Assembly: GCA_032716605.1 (NCBI GenBank)
Contig: CM064519.1
Span: 26,634,019 to 26,698,018, forward strand
Direction: 5' to 3'
Length of the DNA: 64,000 nt
Source of the DNA: Paralithodes platypus
Lineage: Eukaryota > Arthropoda > Malacostraca > Decapoda > Lithodidae
The stretch's first letter is position 1, and each line of letters begins with the position of its first letter. A program made the position numbers and the translations under genes. The notes under the pieces are model-generated. The model was not told where the DNA came from and searched no databases. It was given only the letters and a program-made list of their open reading frames with translations. Below, one piece after another: positions 11,176 to 24,689 of this stretch.

Positions 11176-11329
11176 CGCTTGTTTTATCTTGGGTCGCGTC
11201 CCTGCTCCAGTTTCGAATCTATAACCGGCTTAATAGAATCTTATTGCATTACTTCTTGAATGAGTGTCTTTGTGTAGGTTACATCTCTTGGTCTGTTAAA
11301 TATCTCTAACTACCTCCCCCGCCTTCATC

Positions 11330-11628
11330 ACCACCACCTCCATCACCAGCATCATCATCACCACCACCACCACCACCACCACCACCACCACCACCACCTT
11401 CATCATCACCACCACCTTCATCATCACCACCGCCTTCATCATCACAAACTTCATCCCCACTGCCTACATCATCACCACCACCACCTTCATCATCACCACC
11501 TTCATTATCACCACCACCTTCATCATCACCACCACCTTCATCATCACAAACTTCATCCCCACTGCCTACATCATCACCACCACCACCACCACCACCACCT
11601 TCATCAGCACTACCTCCTTCGCTACTAA
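11330..11628. repeat. CAC/CAT trinucleotide minisatellite
   Basis: Imperfect CATCATCACCACCACCTT units. A longer block with CACAAACTTCATCCCCACTG recurs at about 11443 and 11546. Confidence 0.9.
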
Positions 11629-12513
11629 ATTGAATTCATGGGGTGATTGGGATGATGTGATAACGGAGTGAGGGGAGGGGGTGAATCACAAGCCCCCCCC
11701 CCCCCCCCCCCGCCCACTTCCTCCTCATAATCTCAATCACCACCCGGATTGCGGCTATAGTATCAGTCACGGCACCAATGATGACACACACACACACACA
11801 CACACATACATCTGAGAAGCCATAAATGTGTGAATAGAATACATTTAATGTATACATATGTATTACCGGTCTACAGTAGATAATGTTAACATCTGTAATG
11901 ACTCGATTTCTATGTATACTTTAATATATATCTCTCTCTCTATCTATCTATATATCTATCTGTCTATATATCTATCTATCCATCTGTTATCTATCTATAC
12001 ACTGCCAATACTTTTACCCTCTTGTTGGTGTAGGTAGGTAGTAATATGGACCAATAATACAGATAAGAGAGAACCCAAACCTGCAGTACCCCTAGGAGAC
12101 CATGGTGGTGGAGGAGCCGTGCTGGGGCGAACACCTTCAGGATTGTATCGCACCTTAGCAGTTTATTTTGGCTAACATGAGAAGATTTTATGAATATTAG
12201 GAAGGGTGTAAGGAAGTCAGATATATAATTGAGACCGTCTTTACCTTTTAACTCCCGCTGATCCTTCCTAAGCTACAAAGGAGTACAAAGGAGTACAAAG
12301 GAGTACAAAGGAAATCAAGCAACAACAGATCCAGTGACCCTTCTAGGTTGCTTGTCCTCCAAAACACTGAGGATCAAGTGTCCAAACAGTGGTTTAGAGT
12401 GGGTAAGGGAACATTGGAAAGGGAATTACTGCCCTGGAACTAATGTCCGTGGCAGGATTAGGAAGTTAGTAGGGGACAGATGGGTTAGTAACTGAGGGGG
12501 GGATAAAATAAAG

Positions 12514-13445
12514 TTATTCATTTACAAACGCAGTCAGTCGCGGGTTTGATGCGAGATATTTGTCTAGGCGGAGTTTAAATGAATCAACGGTGATGCAGTC
12601 TATAACGTTTCGGGGAAGCCCATTCCACAAGTTGACAACTCGATTGAAGAAGAAATTCTTAGATTCGTGAGAGTTAAAAGATTTACCAATAATTTTGCAA
12701 CCGTTTCCCCGCGTGTAATTAGATTGGTCGATAGTGAAGTACTTACTACAGTTCATATTGTCGATGCCTTTGATGATTTTGAACACTTGAATTAAGTCGC
12801 CTCTTAATCTGCGCTGGGTTAAAGGAAATAGATTTAATTCTCTAAGACGCTCTTCGTATGGTTTGTTCTTTAGGCTAGGTATCATTTTGGTAACTCTACG
12901 TTGAACTCGTTCTAGCTTGTTTATATCTTTTTGGTAATAAGGGCACCAGGATTGAACGCAGTATTCCAGAAGAGGGCGGACTAAGGAATTGTAAAGGGTT
13001 AGGATAACTTCTTTGGATTTATGCTCAAATGACCTGCCTATAAAGCCAATTATTTTGTTTGCCTTCTTAACAACTTCTGAACATTGTTGACTCGGTTTTA
13101 GGTTACTCGATATTGTTACTCCCAGATCGGTTTCTCTGTTTACATTCTTAAGCTGAGTGCCATTCATCGAATAGTTTGCTTTCTCATTTAGGTATCCGAT
13201 ATGTAGTACTTTACATTTATCCGCATTGAAACTCATTTGCCAAATTTGGGCCCAACATGACAATTTATCTAGATTGTGTTGCATATCGTCAACTTGTTCT
13301 TTCGAGAGTACGCTATTTGCAATTTTTGTATCGTCAGCAAATTTTGAGATTGTACAGGTGAGACCCTCATCTATGTCGTTGATGTAAATTAGAAAGAGAA
13401 TTGGTCCTAGTACCGATCCCTGGGGTACCCCGCTACTTACATTGG
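12514..13445 (-). pseudogene. CR1 copy 1: RT palm (FADD box) and thumb
   Basis: The longest start-initiated stretch is 13284-12514 (256 codons), but the frame is open up to about 13445 and includes SGVPQGSVLGP and the catalytic KFADDTKIA box. Downstream are DKCKVLHIGY, ETDLGVTISSNLKPS, RPLLEYCVQSWCPYY and NLWNGLPRNVI, all standard for CR1/Jockey thumb regions. The natural stop is at 12514. A one-base deletion near 13445 separates it from the upstream RT fingers. Confidence 0.9.
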
Positions 13446-14435
13446 TCCATTTGATGCCTTACCGTTTATGACTACTCTTTGCTTTCTGTCGCTGAGCCAA
13501 TTTTCTATCCATTTCAACACACCGTCTTGTATTCCATGCGCTTTTAGTTTTAGCAGTAAACGTTTGTGGGGAACTTTGTCAAAGGCCTTTTGAAAATCAA
13601 GGTATATAATATCTACAGCTTTACTCTCATCGTAGAGGTTGAGGATATCGTGGAAGAAGTCTAAGAGGTTTGTTAAACAGGAACGTTTTTTACGAAAGCC
13701 GTGTTGAGTATCTTTAAGTATGTTATTTTCCTCTAAGTGATTTACGAGTCTGTCTCGTATGACAGTTTCAAGCATTTTACATACAACTGAGGTTAAGCTA
13801 ATTGGACGATAGTTACTGGATAGGGATTTGCTGCCTTTTTTGAATATCGGTGTTACGTTGGCTAGCTTCCACTGATCGGGCATAGTTCCAGACTGCAAGG
13901 ATTTATTGAATAGTAATGTCAGTGGTTTAGAGAGCTCATCCTTAGCTTCCTTTAGAACTCTAGGCGAGATTGTATCAGGTCCAGGCGTTTTATTTACCTT
14001 GAGTTTATCTAAACAATTCAATACTTCTCTCTCTGTAACGGTGATATTGCTTAAAACATCTGAATTATCAATCTGAATCGGCGATGGTGTAGGGATATCA
14101 CTGAGGTCTTCTGTTGTAAAAACTGATGCAAAGAAGGTATTGAGGGCATTACTCATTTGTTCTTCATCTTTGGTGTATTCTCCATTTTCATCGACTAACG
14201 GTCCAACAGTTGAAGTAACTACTTTTTTCTTTCTGATATAACTATAGAATTCTTTCGGGTTTGTTTTACTTTGATTCGCAATATGTAACTCTAAGGTCTT
14301 TTTACTTTGCTTAATTAACTTTTTGGCTTTGCGTCGTAGCTCTACAAATTTCAGCCGTTCTTCGTCATTTTGTGAGGATTTTAATCTATCATTAGCAAAT
14401 TTTTTTAGCAAGCAGGCAGTTTGAAATATCTTCAT
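13437..14435 (-). pseudogene. CR1 copy 1: linker and RT fingers/palm N-terminal
   Basis: 332 codons. Visible are the LKVNKTPGPDTISPRVLKEA motif, WKLANVTPIFKKGS, NYRPISLTSVVCKMLE, QHGFRKKRSCLTNLL and the first catalytic aspartate motif DFQKAFDKVPH. It ends prematurely at SNGPM because one base is missing relative to the + copy. The start region overlaps the endonuclease frame through an extra A in an A-run near 14405. Confidence 0.9.
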
Positions 14436-15234
14436 TCCACCATTTGGGCTTATTATTATGGCCTGGACGCCGAGTTTTCGATGGTATGCAGTCTTGCACT
14501 GCTTTTAGGTAAGTGGCTTCGAATAACTTCCAAGATGTATTTATGTCGTTATTGTGAATTAAAAAGCTCCAGTCAGTTTCTTTAAACATAGCTCTAAGTT
14601 TATGGAAGTTTGCTTTCTTGAAATTAGGGACTTTTTCGATGCTACTATTTGGTTCGTTACTAGTAAACTTTAAAGTGAAAGTTATCGTATGATGGTCGCT
14701 GTTACTGAATTCATCACCAACATTCAAATTCTCTATTAATTCTTCTTTTGTTGCAAGTACAATGTCAAGAACGTTATTACCACGGGTCGGCGTTCCAACA
14801 AATTGATAAAGCGAACTCTCTTGCAAGTTCGTATACAAGTCATGTCCGGAGTGTGAAGTAAGAGTATCGCCCCACTTGGTCACAGGTAAATTAAAGTCAC
14901 CAAAAATTACGGTATCTTGCGAGTTACTTATATCTGCAATTTGTTCGTAAATTTCTCGGTCAGTTTGCACTGATTGAGCTGGAGGTCTGTATATTAATGC
15001 AAGTATTATTTTGGTACCTTTATTATTCTTTATTAGCACAAAAGATGCGTCGACGTTCACAATTTGAGGTTTTGACAAGAGGGTAGGGTTAAGACTTTCT
15101 TTGATATAAAGTAAAACGCCACCTCCATTTCGATTTATTCGGCTTTTCTCAAACATTACATAACCGGGAAGTGAATACTCTGCTAAAAAGTCTCTATCTT
15201 CTGTATTGAGCCAAGATTCTGTTATGCCAATCAC
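14392..15234 (-). pseudogene. CR1 copy 1: APE-type endonuclease
   Basis: 280 codons. Shows the catalytic ITESW glutamate block at the start, LALIYRPP, FGDFNLPVTKWGD, NVLDIVLA and the terminal SDHHTITF histidine block, as in apurinic endonuclease domains of non-LTR elements. The first block (VFYANARSIRNK) is upstream, across a one-base deletion near 15241. Confidence 0.88.
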
Positions 15235-15475
15235 ATCATATTTTCTGTAAACACTAGCTCCTCTAAATCTGAAAATTTATTGCGTATGCTACGAGCGTTT
15301 GCATAGAAAACCTTTAAATTTGTTATTTTAGAACTCACGGAACGCGCTTCAATAATATTTTTGGTTCTTGTCGGATCTACATTTATGTTCATGGCTGTCC
15401 TCGGTCCTCGCTGTCTCCGGTCCTTATCGCTGGTGGTCCTCGGTTGCCTCTGTTTTTTTCTTGGCGTTGGATGAT

Positions 15476-16030
15476 TTATGTCACTGCTGCTTCTTCTCGG
15501 ATGGCGTTTTTTGATCCATGGCTGCGGACTGCTTCGTGTAGGAGACGACCCATGCGTGCTGAACCCACAGGGTTTAGATGAGTGCCATCCTTGCGGAACA
15601 GAGTAGGCTGGTTGTAGAAGTTGTCCCAGAGGTTGATGAATTCAACTTCTTCCCTCAGACACAAATGTTTTAGTCGGCTATTTGTGCTGAAGGCCTTGTC
15701 GTAGAATTTGTCAGGTGCGTCGATCTTGGGGAGAATGCCTGAGATGATGATATTCCTTGACTTGTTTTGTAGTGCTGGATCATCTTGCGATATTTATCCA
15801 TCAACTCTTCGGATCTGGTGCGCATGACGTCATTTGAACCAGCATGGATGACAAAAAGGGTATTTTCATTTGCATCCTTTGTGGTATCTTCGAAGGCTTC
15901 CACAATGTCGTCCAGTCCAGCTCCTGGGATGCAAAATCTTTTTCGTTGAATTGGGACTCTGTCGCAGAACTCTTCGACCTGTCCTCGTAGGATGGAATCC
16001 CCAAAGCTGTATACAATCGTAAGATGATAG
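15476..16030 (-). pseudogene. CR1 copy 1: ORF1 SGNH/GDSL esterase, truncated
   Basis: Frame one (16065-15670) has the nucleophile block FGDSILRGQ, RKRFCIPGAGLDD and HAGSNDV. After a one-base insertion near 15770 the frame 15664-15476 carries the DGTHLNPVG block that supplies the Asp-His pair. The family acts as lipase/esterase-like hydrolases. The role in retrotransposition is not settled. The N-terminal part is missing. Confidence 0.85.
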
Positions 16031-16065
16031 CCAGAATAAACTGTCAAATGCGTTATAATCCTCAA

Positions 16066-18677
<2,612 letters not shown>

Positions 18678-18892
18678 TTAACCCCTTCAGTACCGCTGAT
18701 GTATTTTTCATTACATTCTGTCAATTATTAGACCATTTTGTTCAGCTTAGGAAGGACGTCTGCCCATTAAACGGCTACAGACTATCTCAATTAATTATTT
18801 TAGCTACCATATATCTTTCCTAAGCTTCATAAAATCGTCTAAATGTAGCTGAAATCAAATATAAAAGATGCAGCCGGTACAGAAGGTGTTAA
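18678..18892. mobile_element. Family C TTAA/CCC MITE, complete
   Basis: TTAACCCCTTCAGTACCG at the left, complement of TTAACACCTTCTGTACCG at the right. 215 bp, no ORF. The interior has one copy, in each orientation, of the segment that is expanded into a satellite at 43491-44125 (TATCTTTCCTAAGCTTCATA here). TTAA flanks and CCC ends resemble piggyBac-type elements. Confidence 0.8.
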
Positions 18893-19087
18893 GGAAGAAG
18901 CCAATTGGAACATAATATTTATAAGGCAATCTTTGGAACAAGAAAGCAGTGAACTGCCATTTTCAGACCCCCCCAAAAAAAATAAAAATAAATAAAGGCA
19001 GGAATTGGAAGTTTATCCCGAAAACACTGTGAAGGCGTAACTAACTGTAATGATAATTGAGGATTTAGCTCGAAAATCGGTTCACAA

Positions 19088-19408
19088 TTAAGGGGAATGA
19101 CCTGCTTTTTTCTCTTTCTTGGTTATATCCATTCGGTCCCATTCAGCCTACTGTTTTAAGACATTTATCCCCATCCAGGTGTTAATTTTTTACTGGCGAG
19201 CGAGAGCGAGCCAGCATTTTATAGAGAAATCCGGCTTCGCCGGAGAAATTTTTCTATCAAAAAATGTACAAATATAGCCAGCTGTCTAACTCATTATCCA
19301 CAATATGGTGGGGTAAACGTCTTCAAGCAGTAGGCTGAATGGGTCCGAATGGATACAAGTCAAACAGAGAGGGAGAGAAAGAGAAAAAAGCGAGGTGGGC
19401 TCCCTTAA
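19088..19408 (+). mobile_element. Family B foldback MITE, copy 2
   Basis: TTAA at both ends, core hairpin CCGGCTTCGCCGG and TTTTTCTATCAAAAAA present. The right arm lacks the GCTCGC part, so the element is about 65 bp shorter than its relatives. Confidence 0.85.
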
Positions 19409-20042
19409 TGGAGAAATACTAACATGATTGAATCCGTGTTAATAATGGGTAACACAATGTTTCTGTAAAATAACTATTATGTAAAACACTGACTAAAAAC
19501 TATTAATAGATCTCATAAAAGCTAGTGTCGACCAAGTGTCAAGAATTGCTAAAAACTGAATGCAGCTGTTATCCTATTATGTATTTTGTATCATCTTTAT
19601 GTAATTTGTGTTCTATTAATCACTGTCCTCTTGATATTTGTACTTTTGTTTGCATGGCTATTTTTCTTTGTTGTCTGTGCATTTCCACTATTATTATTCT
19701 TTCTGTTATATTATGCATGTTGTAAGTTTATAGGCTAGGATATACAGTATTTTATAAGAATCATGAAATATTCGATTTGTAGAAGTGGATATTTGATATA
19801 TTTGTATTTATATTGTCTTTTAAGCACCAAATATTTGTGTTCATTATCACTGAACACATTGTACAAGACTTTCTACTTATAGCGAGGTCGGTCCTTAAAG
19901 ATCTGTGCCCCATAAAATGTTCGTTCCCTTTCACTTAAACATTAGGCTATTCAGTGTGCAGTTGGGTGCGAGTACATGATACAATTGATATCCAGTATTC
20001 GATAAATGGATACAAAACCGTAGTCATGTACTTAACCTTTAA
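19409..20042. other. No gene recognised
   Basis: AT-rich. A 66-codon ORF at 19525-19725 is Cys/Ile-rich with no family resemblance and no splice context. Confidence 0.35.
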
Positions 20043-20205
20043 CTGTCTTGATGGTGTAATGGTTAGAGTGTTTAAGATCTGTATGTGGTACCGGTAACCC
20101 AGGTTCGAATCCCGGGAAGATCACATGCTTTCATTAATTTCATTGGGAGGTGCTTGGTGTTGGGAGTGAAATTAATAGATTAGATTATGTCTTCATTCTC
20201 TTAAT
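20043..20205 (+). mobile_element. tRNA-derived SINE, family S1
   Basis: A box GATGGTGTAATGGTTAGAG and B box CAGGTTCGAATCCCGGG at tRNA spacing, then a body with CATGCTTTCATTAATTTCAT and GGTGTTGGGAGTGAA. The same body is found at 24145-24262 (-) and 49632-49712 (+), so this is a dispersed SINE rather than a tRNA gene. Confidence 0.8.
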
Positions 20206-20254
20206 ATAGTTGCTTATGCACTGTTACTCTTCGTCCGTTCATGTCTTATATTCT

Positions 20255-20640
20255 TTAAGGGAGCCCACCTCGTTTTTTTTTTTTATCTTTCTCTCTCTCT
20301 CTTTGGCTTGTATCCATTCGGCCCCATTCAGCCTACTGTTTTAAGACGTTTACCCTCATCCAGGTGTCAATATTTTCCTGGAGAGCGGTAGCGAGCCAGC
20401 ATATATATATTTTTGTCTTGACAGCAAGCTAAATTTGTACATTTTTCGATAGAAAAATTTCTCCGGCGAAGCCGGATTTCTCCATACAATGCTGGCTCAC
20501 TATCGCTCGCCAGGAAGAAATCGACACCTGGATGGGGATACACGTCTTAAACCAGTTGGCTGAATGGGGCTGAATGGATACAAGCCAGGGAAAGAGAGAA
20601 AAGGAGAGAAAGATAAAAACAAAACGGTGACCCACCTTAA
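20255..20640 (-). mobile_element. Family B foldback MITE, copy 3
   Basis: TTAA-flanked. The core reads on the minus strand (+ strand CTCCGGCGAAGCCGGA). Arms are about 150 bp with the expected GGCTTGTATCCATTCGGCCC pairing. Confidence 0.88.
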
Positions 20641-21149
20641 TTTGTATTCATATATATATATATATGTATATATACTGTATATTTGCTTATTGCTTTTGCA
20701 TCGGGTTCTTCTATTTTTCTTCATATATTTTTCTCTTCTCCATTGGTTTATCTCCATTTGCCTCACACTCTCTGTTCTCTCGCAGGCTCCAATTTTTAGC
20801 ACTCACTTTATACTGGGGGAACTGCTCTTCTTTTACTGTCTGGGAGCGGGGTAAATTAAAATGTTCCTTTTTGTGCATCGCTTCTCCTAACCCCGTTTCC
20901 TTTCATCCTTTTTCGCTTTTCACTCTACTTCTTTTTCTGCCGCTTTTTCTCTTTCATAGGTTTTTTGTTCGTGTTTCAAGCACTAGGTGTTTTCTCTGTC
21001 GTAACCCAGTATTTGTGTTTGTATTCTTTGTAAACACTTTAGATAATTGGCATAGTTTAGTTTATAGTTTTAGTTTATGAAATAGATTACATTATTTGGC
21101 ATATTTCAGTTTACTGCATATATTTAGTTTTGACTGTGTATGAGTTATA
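20641..21149. other. No gene recognised; T-rich
   Basis: Begins with a TA repeat, then pyrimidine-rich sequence that is open in one frame (20664-21080), giving a low-complexity Phe/Leu/Ser peptide I do not believe is a gene. Confidence 0.4.
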
Positions 21150-21350
21150 GGTACCGGTAGCGCCAGCGAACTTGACAATAATCTTGACCCCTTAACTTCT
21201 TATAACTCGAAAAGAATGAACACAATCGGGCTGATGTTTCTATCATTTGGGAAGAGTCCACCAGGAAATTGGTGTGGATATTTACAGCCAATTTGCTCTA
21301 GGACCTAGGCCCTTTTTGAGTTACAGAGAGGCTCGTTGGCGCCACCTATA
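21150..21350 (+). repeat. Family F repeat, internal part
   Basis: GGAAATTGGTGTGGATATTT, CCAATTTGCTCTA and CCTTTTTGAGTTACAG correspond, inverted, to the interior of the TA-flanked element at 38245-38448. Confidence 0.6.
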
Positions 21351-21534
21351 GCTCTGATATGTGGGTTGATTCTATTCTCACCAATATTCACCATCCATGA
21401 TACACTAATCACAATCGCAAACATTTACTTGCACCAATTTCGCGCTATTTACTTCATCTTCAGAATATCCCCAAAACAATGATAACTGTTCTTTAGAAAG
21501 CATTTTACTACTTTTACCACCATAAAATCTGAAA

Positions 21535-21623
21535 ACTACTGGGGCTATACATGAGGAAGAAGGGGGCCCCCGGGGGGGGGGGGGGGGGACGACAGAAAAC
21601 CGACCTCTCTCCCCGCGGAATTG
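21535..21623 (-). mobile_element. Family A MITE terminal fragment with G run
   Basis: GGGGCTATACATGAGGAAGA followed by a G-run (about 21577-21588) and CCGACCTCTCTCCC, i.e. one end of family A only. Confidence 0.5.
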
Positions 21624-21726
21624 GACAACCCTCATGCTACTACCACAAACCGACCCTGATCCATTTCAACCAAAAGCCACTAGACCATTTCAACCAGCAT
21701 TTCTCAACCAGTAGTTATAGGTTAGG

Positions 21727-21980
21727 TTGAGGGGGGATGATTGATTTTTTATCTGTGCCCTGTTCCTCCTCATGTTTAGCCCCATTAGTTTTCAGATTTT
21801 AAGACGTTCGGCCCATTAGTTTGGCGATTTTAAGACTTTTCACTCGATTTCTTTGTCAATATTAAACCCTGTCGTACATTTTAGGTGTTGATTTATTTCC
21901 TGGCGAGCGATAGCGAGCCTGTAATATATCAATAGCCGGCCTCCAGCCTGGACATTTTTCTATTGAAAACTATTCCGTAC
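21727..21980 (+). mobile_element. Family A MITE, left part, split by a LINE
   Basis: Four units, GCGAGCGATAGCGAGCC, hairpin GCCGGCCTCCAGCCTGG (degraded) and TTTTTCTATTGAAAA, then interrupted by the CR1 copy at 21984. The remainder resumes at 23085. Confidence 0.8.
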
Positions 21981-21983
21981 ACA

Positions 21984-23084
21984 TATTAGGTCCTCTGTTG
22001 TTTGTTATATACATAAATGACCTTGATTTAGGTATAACTAGTAGGATAAGTAAATTTGCAGACGATACCAAAATGGGGAGAACAATTGATTCAGATAGAG
22101 ATATAGAGTGCCTCCAAAGGGATCTAGATACCTTACACGAATGGTCAGTAAATTGGCAGATGAAGTTTAACATTGACAAATGCAAGGTATTAAAGATAGG
22201 GAAGATGCATACAAATGTTAAATATAAACTAGCTAATGTGGAATTAGAAAACTCGAATTGTGAGAAAGATCTAGGTGTGTTTGTTAGCAATGATTTGAAG
22301 CCTAGACAACAGTGTATAAGCGTTCGAAACAAGGCAAACAGGATTCTCGGGTTCATCTCAAGGAGTGTGAGTAACAGAACTGCTGATGTTATCTTAAAAC
22401 TTTACTTGTCATTAGTGAGACCCCATATGGATTATGCTGTTCAATTTTGGTGTCCTTATTACAGAATGGACATAGATTCATTGGAGAGAGTACAACGTAG
22501 AATGACAAAAATGATCCATAATATTAGAAATCTTCCGTATAAAGAAAGGTTGAAGAAATTAGGCTTACATTCGTTAGAGAGACGCAGAGTTAGAGGGGAT
22601 ATGATAGAGGTGTTCAAGTGGGTTAGTGGGATTAACAAAGGGGACATGACAAATGTACTAAAGCTCAGTGATAGCGAAAGAACTCGTACCAATGGTTTCA
22701 AATTAGATAAATTTCGTTTCAGAAAAGATATAGGCAAATATTGGTTTGGTAACAGAGTTGTAGATGGGTGGAATGGACTACCAAGTGCTATAGTGGGATT
22801 AAAAACGATAGGGAGCTTTAAGATAAAATTGGATAAGCATATGGACGAGAAGGGTTGGGTGTGAAGGGGGATCAGCAGGGTTGGGCCAATCAGCGCTCTG
22901 CAGACCCCCGTAATCCTGCGGTAATCTCTAACCGTTTTGGTAAGATGATCCTCAGGGTATTAGAGTGTTGAGCCTATAATTGGGCTTTGTAATTGGGGTT
23001 GTGTGGGACAGGGATCTGCCTTGCTTAGGCCAATCGGCTTTCTGCAGACTCCCATGTTCTTATGTTCTTATGTTCTTATATATT
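21984..23084 (+). mobile_element. 5'-truncated CR1-type LINE, lineage 2, nested in a family A MITE
   Basis: Begins inside the RT at LGPLLFVIYIND and ends, after a short 3' UTR, in three ATGTTCTT octamers (about 23054-23080). An octamer tail is the hallmark of CR1 elements. The remainder of the interrupted MITE follows immediately, so this is an insertion into A. Confidence 0.9.
21998..22864 (+). CDS. CR1 lineage 2 RT C-terminal half, open frame
   Basis: 288 open codons from an internal ATG, almost certainly not a genuine start. KFADDTKMG is the catalytic aspartate box, followed by DKCKVLKIGK, EKDLGVFVSNDLKPR, RPHMDYAVQFWCPYY, VQRRMTKMI and DGWNGLPSAIVG. The absence of internal stops suggests a comparatively recent insertion. 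Only the palm and thumb remain, so it is not functional alone. Confidence 0.85.
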   Translation: MFVIYINDLDLGITSRISKFADDTKMGRTIDSDRDIECLQRDLDTLHEWSVNWQMKFNIDKCKVLKIGKMHTNVKYKLANVELENSNCEKDLGVFVSNDLKPRQQCISVRNKANRILGFISRSVSNRTADVILKLYLSLVRPHMDYAVQFWCPYYRMDIDSLERVQRRMTKMIHNIRNLPYKERLKKLGLHSLERRRVRGDMIEVFKWVSGINKGDMTNVLKLSDSERTRTNGFKLDKFRFRKDIGKYWFGNRVVDGWNGLPSAIVGLKTIGSFKIKLDKHMDEKGWV

Positions 23085-23208
23085 TTGAAGGGGAGTCTTG
23101 GGGTGTGTGTTTATGTTTTTGTTTAGCTTGTTGGAGGTCTAGGTAGGAAACTAAATAATAATAAAACTATAAATAAATAAACAAATAAATACGCCCATCC
23201 TCTTTTTA
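23085..23208 (+). mobile_element. Family A MITE, right part after the LINE
   Basis: TTTTGAAGGGGAGTCTTGGG, AGCTTGTTGGAGGTCTAGG, AATAAATA repeats and CGCCCATCCTC complete the copy begun at 21727. Confidence 0.75.
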
Positions 23209-23456
23209 GTTTATATAGTATTATATATTATATATTAGTATTATATATTTTTTGAATAATTATTTTTTTTACTGGCGGGGGCAGGGGTCTAGGAATTGTC
23301 CTCCCTTTGTATAATTCTCCTACTCGACGAGACAGAGAAACGGGCGAAGGAACACGAAAATGGTCCCGGACCCTGCGAATAGGAACGTTAAATGTTGTTT
23401 CTGTTCGGGCTCTGTCTCATGTCGGCCACCCCCAGCAATGGGGTATGTGCCTGAGT

Positions 23457-23524
23457 ACATACATACATACATACTTTACATACATACATACATACACACA
23501 TAGTTACATACATACATATATAGA

Positions 23525-23586
<62 letters not shown>

Positions 23587-23605
23587 CATACATACATACA
23601 TACTG
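23457..23605. repeat. (CATA)n microsatellite
   Basis: Tetranucleotide array with a few interruptions. It creates the spurious YIHTYIHT ORF. Confidence 0.95.
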
Positions 23606-24144
23606 GTTTAATAGGACCTCGTTGCCTTGGCACTGGTTGAGATGCACTGGTTGAAATGGTCTGCTGGTTGGCCAGGAACTCTTTTTACGACCTCTTTCCA
23701 CGTCTTAAAAGAATTTCCTCCCTCAGAACTTATCTTTTTCCACAATGCCGGAGCGGTGTGACTGTCCCAAACTTTCGCTACTTCACAAATTCTTTCCACT
23801 CCTCTCCTCTGTTTGTCTGGCCACACTTTGGAGTTTCATTTTCATTTTCTTCTTTTTCTTTTGTTGTTTTCTCGGGTGCTTTGGTCCGGTTTTCGCTTTC
23901 GTTAATTGGGTGTCTTAATGTCTTGTTTGGCACTGTGTATTCGTTTTGAAGATCTTTGTTGGCAACCTTAATATAGCACTATTCTTGTGTCTTAGGTCTT
24001 TGTGTAGTTTACTTTACGTGTAATTATCTTTGTCCATATTTGTTTTCTATGTTTCAATTGTACCTCCACATATAGGCTAACAGCCTGTAGATTCAGCCAC
24101 TCAACTCGGTCAAGTCAAGTCATATTATATTTTTATTTATTTAA

Positions 24145-24262
24145 CTCCAACACCAAACACCTCCCAATAAAATTAATGAAAGCATGTAATCCACCGGGAT
24201 TCGAACCTGGGTTACCACACACAGATTTTAAATACTCTAACCATTACACCATCAAGACATAT
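24145..24262 (-). mobile_element. tRNA-derived SINE, family S1
   Basis: Minus-strand copy: A box GATGGTGTAATGGTTAGAG, B box CAGGTTCGAATCCCGG and the CATGCTTTCATTAATTTTAT body, matching 20043-20205. Confidence 0.8.
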
Positions 24263-24477
24263 TCCAGATAGTGAGTGAGACATCGATACAGTTTGAGTGT
24301 CGTCCGTGGTCTTACCTTCGTAGACTTTCGATGCCTGGTTGTCTCTTTGTGGCCCGGTGCAACTCTGACTGCTCCAAGCTGCATCGCCACTGTCTCCTCT
24401 CACAATCTCGGACACCTCTCTCTCAAACGCCACTTACTGTATTGCGCTGTTTACTCACCACACTGGTGGGGGGATGA

Positions 24478-24680
24478 AGTATATAGGTATAGAACATAGA
24501 AGAAATCTGCATAAGGCCGACCGCCTCACACGAGGCAGATCCCATTCACACCCAACCCATATCATTCATATGACTATCCAGTTAGCATTTGAAATGTTCT
24601 ACCATTCCTGAGCTAATCACCTTCCTAGGCAATCTGTTCCACACATCTACAACTTTAATCCCAAATAGATATCTTCTTTA
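24478..24680 (-). pseudogene. CR1 3'-end fragment
   Basis: On the minus strand GTGTGGAACAGATTGCCTAG decodes to the WNRLPRKVIS region near the RT C-terminus. The 3' UTR has the same ATGGGATCTGCC landmark as lineage 2, and the fragment ends in CTATGTTCTATA, a decayed octamer tail. Confidence 0.7.
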
Positions 24681-24689
24681 TTTTATTTT

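Larger units (their letters stand above)
12272..16030 (-). mobile_element. CR1-type LINE with esterase ORF1, decayed copy (copy 1)
   Basis: A 5'-truncated non-LTR retrotransposon read right to left: SGNH esterase ORF1 (16030-15476), endonuclease (about 15330-14392), reverse transcriptase (14435-12514), then about 240 bp of 3' UTR ending in four decamers TACAAAGGAG (+ strand, 12274-12313). At least four single-base indels break the frames. ORF2 is nearly identical to the + copy at 62010-64000 while ORF1 is much more diverged. ORF1 esterase domains are known in CR1-like elements. Short 3' repeats are typical of that clade. Confidence 0.9.

Noticed and set aside
13437..14435. Active reverse transcriptase gene
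   Set aside because: Catalytic motifs are present, but frameshifts near 13445, 14405 and 15241 and a 5' truncation make the copy non-functional.
20043..20122. Possible functional tRNA gene
   Set aside because: A and B boxes are present, but no 7-bp acceptor stem closes, and the downstream body recurs at two other loci, so it is a SINE.
20664..21080. 138-codon ORF on the + strand
   Set aside because: Low-complexity Phe/Leu/Ser translation of T-rich DNA with an unrelated overlapping ORF. No homology or splice evidence.
21998..22864. Independent host gene of 288 codons
   Set aside because: It is the RT palm/thumb of a CR1 insertion with an octamer tail, and the ATG is internal to the RT domain.
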